From Pyrocephalus nanus (lineage: Eukaryota > Chordata > Aves > Passeriformes > Tyrannidae): a stretch of DNA of 64,000 nucleotides. The notes under the pieces were generated by a model that was given only the letters and a program-made list of their open reading frames with translations, was not told the DNA's origin and searched no databases. Both the position numbers and the translations under genes were made by a program. Shown here in pieces: positions 37,401 to 48,030 of this stretch (its first letter is position 1; every line of letters begins with the position of its first letter). Location of the stretch: NCBI GenBank assembly GCA_038380795.1, contig CM076277.1, forward strand, positions 5,485,501 through 5,549,500. The letters run 5' to 3'.

Positions 37401-37864
37401 TAGCGAGGGAGAAGTGGTTAAAGACATTCCTGTGTGACGCAAAAGGCAGTGATGTCAGAGTTGGAGACCACAGACACCTCTGCCAAAATGAATGGGATTC
37501 CAGCAGGCTCCAGCTGGTCTCATGGTTTGTGCATTCTGCGTTGTTTCCTGGATACAAGCGATTCCCAGCTGTAAACTGACAACCATTAACCCTTCCCTGG
37601 TGTGGGTTTCCAGGCAGTCACTCATGGGGAAGTTTTTCCCTCGCTGGTGAAAGATTCCCATATTTCATAATCAGGCATCTTGTATGAATCAATGGTCAGT
37701 TTAAAAATAACCCCTTGACCCCAGCTGTCTGGGGGAATAATGGAAAAGAGAACCTTTTATACAAAGCAACATTTCTTATCTGATCCTTCAAGTGCATCCC
37801 CATGCCCTTGGGTTTCATTCCCCAATCACCCACATGACTTACTACCTTTTTCACTTTTCCAAGA

Positions 37865-37868
<4 letters not shown>
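34458..37868. other. unique non-coding sequence
   Basis: No gene is recognised. The interval around 35920-36180 is AT-rich with several homeodomain- and SOX-like words (TTAATTAG, CATATGCAT, CCTTTGTGG), the texture of many vertebrate conserved non-coding elements; conservation cannot be judged from one sequence. Open frames are short and overlapping. Confidence 0.4.

Positions 37869-37923
<55 letters not shown>
37869..37923. repeat. 55-base T homopolymer
   Basis: An uninterrupted run of 55 T. Read on the minus strand it is a poly(A) tract preceded by AATAAA (RC of TTTATT at 37961-37966), 37 bases away. That layout resembles the 3' end of an mRNA-derived retrocopy, but no recognisable mRNA or coding frame lies at 37924-38550 on the minus strand. 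A pure run this long is also prone to length error in sequencing and assembly. Confidence 0.95.
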
Positions 37924-37927
<4 letters not shown>

Positions 37928-40303
37928 CTTTTTCACCCCCCTCTTCCTTCAAGATGATTTTTTATTTCTTCTCTGGAATGAGTAGATGAGGCATGGCTTT
38001 AGCACCAAACTTACTCTGGGAATAGATCTGAAATCCTGGATCTGACATACAACTCCCAGAAATTTTTGTGAGGGAAAGCATCCAAATTCTTAATCTACTG
38101 CCTTATTCCTTCCTGGCACAAACTGAAAACCTAATTTTGGATCTCAAATGCCTGAACTTCCCGAAAGTAAAAATCTAGGCATGGATTTTTCTGGCTGAAC
38201 TAGCCCTCCCACTGCTGGGAGAGAACAAGAGCCCGAACTCAGGCCAGACCAAAATAATCAAATATCTGATTTGTTAATCACTATCAACCAAATTGCACTG
38301 AAGCTGCACGGGCAGGTCCCCCACTTGTCTCTCTGGGTACTGACTGAAAGAATAGACAGACAACAAAAAACTTGGCACAGAGAAATCAGAACAAATCTGA
38401 GTTGAGAGTAGAAAGTGTAAGTGGCTTTGAAAGTTGGTTGTGAGATGATAAACACAAACAAAATCAGAGTAAGTGAAAATGCAGTGATTACGTTGCTCAA
38501 TGGGGAGAGTATACACTTGTCCAAAACATAAAGATGTGTGTAACTTCATTAAGGGCTAAATTGCATTCCCAGCCAGCCCAGCACAAACTGCTGCTGCTGT
38601 CCCAGAGAGTCCTTGGACGCTGTGATTGATTGATCTGACAAGAGAAGTGGGCAGTGATTCCCAGCCAAGGAGCATCACAGTCCTGCTTGGGTCGGGAGCT
38701 CCACACTTCCCCTTGCTCTGGGACAGCAGGAAGGACAGGCTGTCCCATCCCCACCTGCATGGGTCACATTGCCTTCACCATCTGAGCCTTCAAACAGGCC
38801 AAAACTTGGATTCTTTTCATTTCCTGGCCAAGTTTTGAAATTTATGGTTCACCCATTCAAATTTTTCTCTACTAACATGAAAATTGGTAATTGTCACATG
38901 GCAGGCAAAGTTCAACTTTAAGAAAATAATAAAATAACGAAATCTAGAAATGCTGATCCTGCAACCCCCTCTTCCTTGGCATGTGGTCAGACCCCCATTC
39001 ACTGAAGGGGCTTCAGGCCCCAGGGAGGTATCACGAGACAGCTTTTGTGGCAGCTGAGCACAAAGACACCCATTCTGGCACCACTCCTCAACTTCCAAAC
39101 CTCCAGCTCACGGGGTGGCTGCAGTACAGTCAGGGAGACTCTCAGCTTTCCATCCCTGCCTGTGAACCCCCAGGCACTGGCCTGTTTGCTGAGACCAGGG
39201 TCTGCAGGGCTTATTCTGCAGAACATTTTATTTCTTCCTGCACCACAGCATAGATGTGTTATTTACCACAAACTCAAGCAGTGGGGAGGTGTAAATCCAG
39301 TCCCTCAAGACTTCTTCAGAAATAGTAAAGGTGAATTTTCCTTCAGCAAGAGAGTGGTACAAGAAAGAAGGTCAGTAAACTTAGCAAAATGAAGAGTGAA
39401 AAAGAATATGATTTCTGGCTACAAATGCATCCAGGAAAATAAAAAAGGAAGGAAAAGAACAGATTAAGCTAAATGCTATTGCTGGTGTAAGAGCAAATAG
39501 GCATGAACTGACTACTAATAAACTAAAGCTGAATGAAAACTAGAAGGCTCCCAATCAGTTCAACAACCTGATTCTAAAGCTGTCAAATGTTGGAACAGCA
39601 CAGACAGAACACTAGCCTAAGAATAAAACTGTTAAGGCAACAAAACCAATCGTACAGCCTGATACTCCTGAGAAGCCCCAAGAGTCAGCATCCCAAGCAG
39701 TCCTTTGTAGGCCTGTATTTCTGAAAGTTTCCTTTTTAGCTGCTTTAGCATGGCAGACAAGTGTTTCCCTTTCATTTCACTGGCAATTCACTGTTTTCAA
39801 TTCTGAGTCCAAAGAGGAAGAGGAGAGGTTGTGTTACAGTCCATCAAATGCTAAGCCTGTTGGGTTTTTATCCCCACCTCCTCAGTCTCTCAGTCACTGA
39901 CTTCTTGCCTGTTCCTTATCATTGTTTCCACCCATTTTGACTCAGTTTATATCAGGTCAGAGTTAAAAATAGATGCATCTTTAATCCTTCTACTGTAGCA
40001 GTGCTGCAGAGCCAAACTACTGCTTCTCGTGTGGAATACAATGCCCACCCCAAAAGTATCTATTAGTAGGCATATGTTGGAACTAAATATAAGTCATAAG
40101 GAGTTGATCCCCAACAGTGTGATGAAGCTCCCTTATGAGCTTTGAAAAGATCTTTGGGACCTTTGAATCCTAGAAAAGTGACACCATTGATACAGGTTAA
40201 ATTATTTCTGCAGGGCCTAAAGATGCACACATATGGCACTAGTAGCAAGCAGTTAATGTTAAACACAACTATGTTGATGAAAACAGGATAAAAATCTGAA
40301 CTG
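37924..40303. other. unique non-coding sequence
   Basis: No gene or clear repeat is recognised. If the adjacent T run is a retrocopy tail, the source sequence would lie here on the minus strand; the minus-strand frames at 38258-38549 are short, overlapping and unrecognised. Confidence 0.45.
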
Positions 40304-40395
40304 TAGAATTATAGGACAATTTAGGTTGGAAAAGACTTCAGGAGGTCACAAGTCCAACCATGTCACTCACAGAGGGCCAGCTCAAATCCCCCTGA
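40304..40395 (-). repeat. CR1 LINE 3'-end fragment, antisense
   Basis: TAGAATTATAGGACAATTTAGGTTGGAAAAGACTTCAGGAGGTC-type text, followed by AGTCCAACC and GGGCCAGCTC, is the reverse complement of the avian CR1 3' end ('...ggttggaaaagacctccagga...gtccaacc...'). Only the 3' terminus is present, as is usual for 5'-truncated CR1 copies. Confidence 0.8.
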
Positions 40396-40637
40396 ATAGA
40401 AAGGCTGTCTGACAAGGCAGGCATGCCAGGATAGGCCTTTCCAGTTCCTCAGTTGCCAAGGAAAGCACAGTCCTGCATGGCATCAGCAACTCCCAACACA
40501 AAGCTTCTGGGATATTCACTGTGATGTTCATGCAAATCTCTGGGTTCCCCAGCTTGGTGGAAATTAATTTCATTTGAATCTTTCTCTTAAAGTCATTGGT
40601 GGTCCTGTGATAATTATCAACATGGAACCTCACTGGA

Positions 40638-40756
40638 AGACCACAGAAACCACGGAATGGTTGGGCTTGGGAGGGACCTCTGAAGACCATCTAATCCAAG
40701 CCCCTGCCAAAGCAGGAAGAGGCTGCAAAAGGCCACTCAGGCCAGTGACACCAAGG
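40638..40756 (-). repeat. second CR1 3'-end fragment, antisense
   Basis: ACCACAGAAACCACGGAATGG, TTGGGCTTGGGAGGGACCTC, GACCATCTAATCCAAGCCCC and TGCCAAAGCAGG match the antisense CR1 3' end closely. It lies about 240 bp from the previous fragment in the same orientation but is a different, better preserved copy. The right edge is uncertain. Confidence 0.82.
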
Positions 40757-42184
40757 TGTTAGAGCAGCCAGCCCAGCACACCATGATTAATCACAGCAGA
40801 GATGAAACAAACCTGCTCGGCCTCTTTCCCCTTTGCTTTGTACTGATGTTCACAGATAAAGCCATGCGGGAGCAGCTGGAAAGAACTGCATGTCCTGTGG
40901 GAGCTCTTATCAAGCCCAGGGAGTGAACAGCCAATAACCACTCAGCAAGTCACCTTCTAAGTTTAAAAAGCAGCCTGATGTTTTAAAGTATGTAAGTTAT
41001 AAACAAATTGGCTGGAGTGGTCTTCATTCCCTCAGTTTCCCCTCTCCAGTCTCCTCCCTCTGCTGGGATTAGCCAGATGTTTGTCCTTAGGATATTTTAT
41101 AGACAGGAACAAAAACCTTTTGCCCATTTTCAGGATCTAACTTGTGTCACCTTGTTTGGAAGGCTGACATTTGGTTTTTTTCTAGCATTGTTTGCTCTTC
41201 CTCCTTTGAACTGAAACCTCTTGGGACAGGGACTTTTTGTCATGCACTATTTGTCCAGTACAACCATGTTCCTCAGAGCCTCCCTCCGCTCCCGTCAGCA
41301 ACTCCAGCCAACACAGGATTTGCTTCTGTGATTCTTCACCACTGGAAATAGATCCAAATCCTGGCAGCCAGACCCTGATTGGAAAAGACCACCATGAAGG
41401 TCAACTTCAGAGGGTCTCAGGAGATGTCTGAGACACGGGACCAAGTGCTGACCGTGCCCTTCTCTCTCCATTCCCACTTGCACAGAGACACAGCGATACA
41501 TTTCCCAATGTAACACAGTAACTTTTCTCTTTCCACATTTCATTAATTACAAACAATAGGGGACAGGATCCACACAGGATTGATTGATTGATTAATTGAT
41601 TGATTGATACATATCATCAAATGTGTATTCAAAAATATAAGCATCAGTTTTTGGCACACAGCCAAGCTGACCACAAACAGCAGGACAAGAGGGCTTCCAG
41701 TGTCAGCTTTGCTATTCCCAGCATAGCCTATATTGTTAGCAATTACTATTATTAATCATCTGTAATTTCAGAAGTACAGCTGGTTTGCTTAGCAAGTACA
41801 AAACATGGAATTGGCTGGGACAGTAGGAGGTAGATATGAAGCAAACGTCTCTGCCCATAGTTCTTATCATGGTTAATTCTTCAGAGTGGCTTCTCACCAA
41901 AGTTGCAATCACTGATTATTTTTTTAGCTTGCCAGTTTGGTTGTAGAGTTTGACTGCAACGTGATTGCAGGATCTCTTAGGGAAAATGCCACCACTGCCC
42001 TCTCCTGTCCTTTCCTTGTCTCCTGTTTTCATTCCTTCTTTTCCCGGTTTTTCCTTAACTCTGGACCTACAATCTCATGCATGTGGCGCAGAAGGATGCC
42101 TAGGAAATTTTCTGTGCCCTGTTCTTTGTTATGTTTCAAAGCCCTGGAGACACGAATTGTCTCTTCCCTGTGTTTGTTATGCAG
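40757..42184. other. unique non-coding sequence with microsatellite
   Basis: No gene is recognised up to the candidate exon at 42185. The 172-codon + frame beginning at 41937 runs through pyrimidine-rich DNA that looks like splice-tract and intronic sequence. A second frame (41965-42303) is open over the same bases, which argues that both are compositional. Confidence 0.45.
41579..41609. repeat. TTGA tetranucleotide microsatellite
   Basis: Seven to eight tandem copies of TTGA/ATTG with one interruption (TTAA). A simple sequence repeat, potentially length-polymorphic. Confidence 0.9.
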
Positions 42185-42299
42185 CACAGAGCACAAAGGT
42201 CTCGCCAGGGGCTCCGACTGCCAGCGCAGCACAACACCCACTCCTGGGGCTGGAGCTCAGCCTGCCCAGCTTTCCAGCTCTCTCCTCACTGCTCTTAAA
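42185..42299 (+). other. candidate internal exon, unassigned
   Basis: A strong acceptor (TCTCTTCCCTGTGTTTGTTATGCAG) and a strong donor (AAA|GTAAGT at 42300) bound 115 nt. Two of the three frames are open. The one starting TEHKGLARGSDCQRSTTPTP ends on a complete codon and would splice in phase with the candidate at 46066. Peptide composition is low-complexity A/P/S/T/L, so coding status is doubtful and a non-coding RNA exon is equally possible. The splice-site pair is among the best in the window. Confidence 0.25.
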
Positions 42300-44121
42300 G
42301 TAAGTTCAAAATTGGCAGCATTAGGCTGTTGTTCCTCTGGCATTTCGCACCAACACCTACTTCTGAAAACTTTACTAGATCATGGAAGAACTCTGGGCAA
42401 GCCTGTGTGCTTTAGGGAGCAAGAAGAGCATTCCAAGAGCGAAGACAAGTTTTGAGCAGCATTCCCTCTCCCACTGATCCATAAAGATTTGAGTCTGTGC
42501 TCTAATCCTGAATTTTGCTGAGCAATTAAAAAGTTATAAAATCTGATAGCACAAAAATCTGAAAAATCATAGGCTAAACATGCCACCAAATCAGGGGTCA
42601 GTGAGATTGAGAGAATACAGGCAGTGATCCTAAGCACAGCTAAGCACCCAAAGAAGCTCATTCTGATTCCTTGCACAGTGCCTTAGCTACAAAAAAATCT
42701 GGGAATCACATATAAAACTGTACCACATGCATGTGCTGTGCCTGCCCAGGGGCTGCTCTGGGGAAGGGGAACCCTCAAAGTACACAACTGTCAGACTCAA
42801 AAATTTGTTGAAGAGCTGTTACACAGAGACAGACTATTGAATAATTAGGAAAATATTCTTCAGATGTAATATGACCAGAGTCTCATTTCATCCTACATAA
42901 AAAGGAGAGATGCAGCATTTCAGTCTAGCCTCGTCCAAAATAGCTGAGAAACAGCAGATTCCACATTCCACCTCTATGACACTGATGATAAAACAAAAGA
43001 TATGGATGTGCAGAAGGTATGTGAAGACACGTCCCTCCTGCCTGTGAGAGGCTGGACAGAATCATGCAAACCTTTTCATGCTGGGACCAACTGGAGGTCA
43101 GGACATACCCTGAGCACCACACTCTGCAAGCAGCCCCTTCACCTGAAAGGACAAATGCAGTGAAACGAGAAGCAATTTCTGGTCATTCCCAATTTCATAA
43201 GCAGGAATTACTAAAGAGGAAAGAATGTTGAAAGATTGTTTCTGACCACACGAACACCAAAACTCACTGCACAGGCAGACAGGAGAAGGCAGCTGAATTC
43301 CTAACTACGTTTCTGGGAATGGGAAGGATCAGAACACTATGGATGGCACCTGGACACAGCCTCCACCACTACCATCAGCTCAGTTCCCATCAGTGTTACT
43401 TCTTGGGTGGAAAATAGCTGGGAGTAACAGGGGAAAGGTCACTCCAGTGGACACAAAATAGGATTTTAAGTCAGAGAACAAGGAATGGAAATTTTTCCCT
43501 TTTCTTCAGGGAAACCTTGTCATCCAGGTTTGGTCATATCATAAAACCATGAATTCCATGTCAAAGGCAATGTAATATTTTGTGACATTTTAAAGAACAA
43601 AACATGATTTGAAATGGGGCCACTGCTCAGAGAAGGCAGAGCCCTATGACCTAAAAAATCCTAAAAAAGTCACCTGCTCTTAGCACATAACAAGCAACAT
43701 GGAGGGAAGACAGCAGGGATTTTATCTATAAATCTTTGTGACTTGTTTCCCTGTTATCTGACATTTGAATCTTGTAACATCTGTCACATCTCAGACCTTG
43801 CCCTCTGCATATGGCAATATGGCAATATACCAATGTGCATAATGATGCGAACACCTACAGTTTGGGAAAAAAAAAAACCCAAACATTTTAAATATAGAAC
43901 CAGCCCGCTGATTCTCCACCTACTTAATTCTTGTAGTGAGACAGACCATGAAGTCACCATAAACACCACTAAAGATCAGAAGGTACAGAAGCCCTGCCCC
44001 ATCAAGAATCCCTGTAACAAAATCAAGTTGTCCTTTAGCTACAGAAGGAGCTCAGCTTCACAGGACATCCTGAAACTCCCAACCCTTCGGCCTCCAGCCC
44101 AACAGAAGTTTCTCTGAAGTA
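42300..44121. other. unique non-coding sequence
   Basis: No gene is recognised. A strong donor AAG|GTATGT at 43017 follows a 95-nt stretch open in one frame after a weak acceptor (CAGCATTTCAG near 42927). The word ATATGGCAAT is duplicated at about 43807-43826. Confidence 0.45.
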
Positions 44122-44215
44122 GATTTATAGATCCAAAGGCTGAAAGACCTGGAAGGGAATATTATGGTCCTTTAATTTGACCTGAATACAGAGGCTATAA
44201 TTCTTCTTAAGGCTA
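44122..44215 (-). repeat. ancient CR1 fragment, antisense
   Basis: TTATAGATCCAAAGGCTGAA, GGGAATATTATGGTCC and TTTGACCTGAATACAGAGGC follow the order of the old sauropsid CR1 3' end in antisense ('atagattccaaggccagaagggaccattatgatcatctagtctgacctcctgtataacacaggc'). It is more diverged than the two copies at 40 kb. Confidence 0.6.
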
Positions 44216-46065
44216 AACTAACACACATGTTCTTGAAAGGAATCTAATCCCATTGTGATTGTTCAAAACTGGGTGAAGCCACTGCTGTCCCTGATAAACA
44301 ACTTAATTACCTTCACTGCTGGCAAGTTCTGTATTGTTTATTTTAAAGAGAATTTTTTTTCCCTTTTCTTTCAAGCATGAAATCTTGTGTCTTTGTCTGC
44401 ACAACTGAAGTGCCCCAACTATCCCAGGGCTTCCATTGCAAAGATTACTCAGGGTGGGCAAGTAATTTCTACAATCCTTCCTTGGAGATGAATTTAGCTT
44501 CCAAAATTTGTTTACCAGCTACTGGATTGTTTTGTCTTTTCAATTCCCTTTGGGATTTTTGCATCCTGGCTTGAGTAAGTGGACATCAGAACGAGACATT
44601 GTGTTTAACTAAGAGCATTATTAACATAGAATAGTTCTCATTTTTCTGGAGGTCTAACGGCTTTGTAAGCCATGAACAACTGTATAACTTAAAGGGACAG
44701 CCTGGCTCTCCAGCCACTCCTGTTTCCTGATTCTGGGTGTTGAAATTATGTTGTTTTGGGGAGTTTCTTTGTTGGTTTGGATTTTTTCCCCTCCTTTCTT
44801 CTTAGACCTTTTTTTTTTTTTCATGCTATGAAAAGAAACTCTTCATGAAAAGTTAGAGGAGAACAATCTCCCTTGGCCTTTCTCCAGTTCCTGGAGGTAA
44901 AAGCATGACAAGCAGCTTTATTTCATAAAACTGACAAATAATCTTTGCCAGATTTTTCCCAATTAGAGCCTATCAATCTTTACAATGAAGCCCTTTATTC
45001 GCCATAAACAAAGTCCAATTATACCTCAGTAGGGAAAAGGAGGAGCAGGTGCTTCCACAGTCAGAATATGAGCACTAGGAAGATGGAAGGGCTTTGGTTT
45101 TAAGTGTCTTAACTCTTTGCATGCTGCAGCTGTGTTGCAATAATGATAACTTAGCTCTGGATAACTGACCAGAGAGTCGCTGATGAACTTTGATGATCCC
45201 ATCACCCAGAAGAGAGAGACTATCCAAACATTTCTAGTCAAGGGATCTCCAAAAGTTTCTGGCACCATTTGCAGTCAGGATCAGTGCAAAGCACATCTGG
45301 GAACATAAATGGGGCAGCTACAAAGTTCTGTTGCTCCAGGCACCCCCAAGATCTTCATCACATGAAGACTCACCAGTGCCTCCAGGGTAGATGCACCCTC
45401 AGAGCTGGACTCTCTGCCCTCCCTGAATGTAACAATTCTGGATGCCATGGGAAATCAGGGAAATGCACTTCAGAAAGTGGTCTGGCTCATGACTTCTCCT
45501 AAAAAGCATCTCTTTTCTCTGTTATCAAAGAATCACCACTGGACTGGCCCTGAAGGACATTACCTATGCTTGAACAATATATTCTGAGGTTATTTATTAG
45601 ACATGAAGTATCCAGAGAGCCTTGTATCACAATTGTCATTTTTTTATGTCCAATATTTATTTCTGTGAAGATAGTTCTACTTTGAAATATTTTTTCATTA
45701 AGATACATAGTCACAGAACTTTTAGGGACTCTCTTCTGTCACGGAATGTGATTCACCACTCTACCCATAAAGGCCATGATTCATGTGGGCTGGTTTGTGT
45801 TATGAGTCTTATTTTAGCACTTGGCTGTCCTTAATCCATTTGGATTAGATTTGTTTGCCAAACTAGTGCACGGGATAACTATAACCTGTCACATAAAACA
45901 ACCACTCACCCTCACGCTGGTGGTGTTGTATTTTATTTCAGCTTATTGAAACATTACAGTGTATTTTCCCCTATTTTGTGTTTTCTTTGTGATGCATTGC
46001 AAAAGGAAACATCATGTTGCATGTGCTACTAAAATAAAATTCTTCTTGTTCTCATTTATATTCAG
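44216..46065. other. unique AT-rich non-coding sequence
   Basis: No gene is recognised. A 13-base T run lies at 44809-44821. The right end carries the acceptor for the candidate at 46066. Confidence 0.5.
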
Positions 46066-46269
46066 GAAGAAATTTACTTCACTGGAAGTGGAATGTGTTC
46101 AGAGTTCCTAAGGTGCAAGGCCACAGGTTGGTATGACAGACATGAACACTTCCCCAGTTCCTCTGGGACTGCAGCAGATTTGCGTGCTAGCCCCCTGCAT
46201 CTGGAACCACACATCTGGGAGACACAATTAAAACCAGAAGTTAAGCAAGTTGTAGCTTCCCAAGTATGA
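46066..46269 (+). other. candidate terminal coding exon, unassigned
   Basis: A strong acceptor (TCTTCTTGTTCTCATTTATATTCAG) opens a frame of 67 codons ending in TGA at 46267-46269. The peptide begins EEIYFTGSGMCSEFLRCKAT, includes WYDRHEHF and an HLEPHIWETQL stretch, and has balanced, non-repetitive composition. An in-frame stop lies a short distance upstream of the acceptor, as expected for intron. I recognise no family and no poly(A) signal close downstream. It joins in phase to the candidate exon at 42185-42299 across a 3.8 kb intron, which may be coincidence. Confidence 0.22.
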
Positions 46270-47270
46270 AGTTAGAATTTTCCAGAGTGACAGGATGTTG
46301 TGGTATCTCCCTGAAAGCTGTCCTCACCTTGCCCATGAATTACAGTTCCTGTAATTTTTGCCCACATGGCATGGTGGGATCCCACGGTGTCCAAGAGAAT
46401 CACGGGAGGATAACCCAGCTTGGCTTCTGGGGACTGCAAAAGAGCTTGCTCATCACTGGTGTAGAACGTGCATGTCAAAGCATCTACTACAGATGGCATT
46501 TGTGTGACTGGGCTTCTCCTTCTTAAGAAACTAAATATAGATTTAAGTGCACTGAGTACTTTACTGAGCCCAAGTAAAAGTGTCCTGCATCAAAAATGGC
46601 AGTGGAATTGGAAACATAGCTACTCCCACTGATACAGTTGCATTTCTGTTCCTGCTCGGCTGGTAAAAGGAATAGTAAAAGGGAAGTGTTGAGATGCAGG
46701 CAGCTCAGTTGCTGCTCACAGCCTCATGGCAAGGGTTTCCACACATAGAGACTACAGGAGTGGTCTTGTTTACTTCTTTTATTTAATGATAAATACTAGA
46801 AGAGGAGGGGAAAGTGATAACTTCTGTATTTAATTATTTAATTAGCTAAGCAATGGTCTGATGGCCTGGCTCTCCTATTTCAAAATCTGACTCCTCAAGA
46901 CAGTTTGTTATAAAAATTGAACTTTCTTTAGAAGTGTCTCTCTGACCAGCACACTGCTGTGACAGAGACCGGTGCTGCACTGTGTGACACCTCTTCGGGG
47001 CTCTGGACACCCTGCAGGAGCTGCAGCAGCCCAGATTGCCTCTGTCCAGGCAGCTGCAGGAAGTGATGTCTACTGAAACAGGAATGGAACACCTCAGTAG
47101 TTCCATAATTTTAACAGTCTACTTAAAAGTTGGACACTTTTACAACAGGGCTTTGAAATCTGAGCCCCAGAGAGGGACACCAGGTTAGAACTGATGACAG
47201 TATCCCAGCTCTAAAGAATTCAAGCTTCTTAGATTTGCTTTTTTTATAACCAGTACTGGTTTCAGAAGAA
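46270..47270. other. unique non-coding sequence
   Basis: I see no gene or recognisable repeat in this stretch. Confidence 0.5.
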
Positions 47271-47400
47271 GCAATGTGATCTAGCAGACCACATGGTAGT
47301 GTGGAAGCTGGCACAGGGGTAGGTTTGTGCCTGGTCCTACCACTGAGCACAACTGGACAAGTCTCTTTGCCTCTCCAGCCCTGCTTCCTCTCTCCTGGTA
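47271..47400 (+). repeat. probable MIR/CORE-SINE remnant
   Basis: GCAATGTGATCTAGCAGACC, then a GTGCCTGGTCCTACCACTGA block and ACTGGACAAGTCTCTTTGCC in the place of 'gggcaagtcacttaacctc'. Order agrees with sense MIR; divergence is high and edges are approximate. Confidence 0.5.
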
Positions 47401-47914
47401 TTTTGGTACTAAGGCATGTGACTGTCTCTGCTCAGTTTTGGACAGTGATGAACCTCCTGAGGACAGGTCCTGTCTGGATCAGCTGGGGACTCCCAGGCAT
47501 CAGAGGACACAGCAGTGAGTTTCAGACTGCAGAGGTTTTGCTGCTCTTTATTGCTGAAGCCCAGCAGAAGCAGCCACAGGCAGTGAACAAGCTGAGGGGG
47601 TTTATCCCAAACAAACAGAGGTTTGCAATACAGCACACATAACCTTCCCTTTCTCTTGCCTAATAAGCCCAGCTCAGGTTTTATGAGGTTTCCCTCTCTT
47701 GCCAAAGCAAGATGTTCACACTCCTTTTGTACAGAATAGTGGCAAGACCATCAGGACTGAAGTGCTCTGTGTGGACATTGTAGAGCGTCACACAACAGCC
47801 TGTGAATAATTCCTACAGACTTCCCTACGAAAACAGAATTTACAAAGAATCTTCTCACCCCCCAAGCACTCCAGGCAAGAGTATGGCATTATTCAGAGAG
47901 GAAGCATACCCACA

Positions 47915-48030
47915 AACCAGACAAAGGATACTGGCTTTAATCCTGCTTCTGCCATAAACACTCAGTGGGACTTCAGAGGAATCACTTAAATCTGATCTTT
48001 ATTCAGATTGCTATGGACTTCTGTGACAGC
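47915..48030 (+). repeat. probable MIR/CORE-SINE remnant
   Basis: ACTGGCTTTAATCCTGCTTC, TGCCATAAACACTCAGTGGG and GAATCACTTAAATCTGATC follow the MIR middle region ('gggttcgaatcctgctctgccactta...caagtcacttaacctc') in sense orientation. Confidence 0.5.

Noticed and set aside
41937..42455. 172-codon + strand open frame
   Set aside because: A second frame is open across the same pyrimidine-rich bases, and the interval contains strong acceptor tracts, so it reads as intron plus a small exon candidate.
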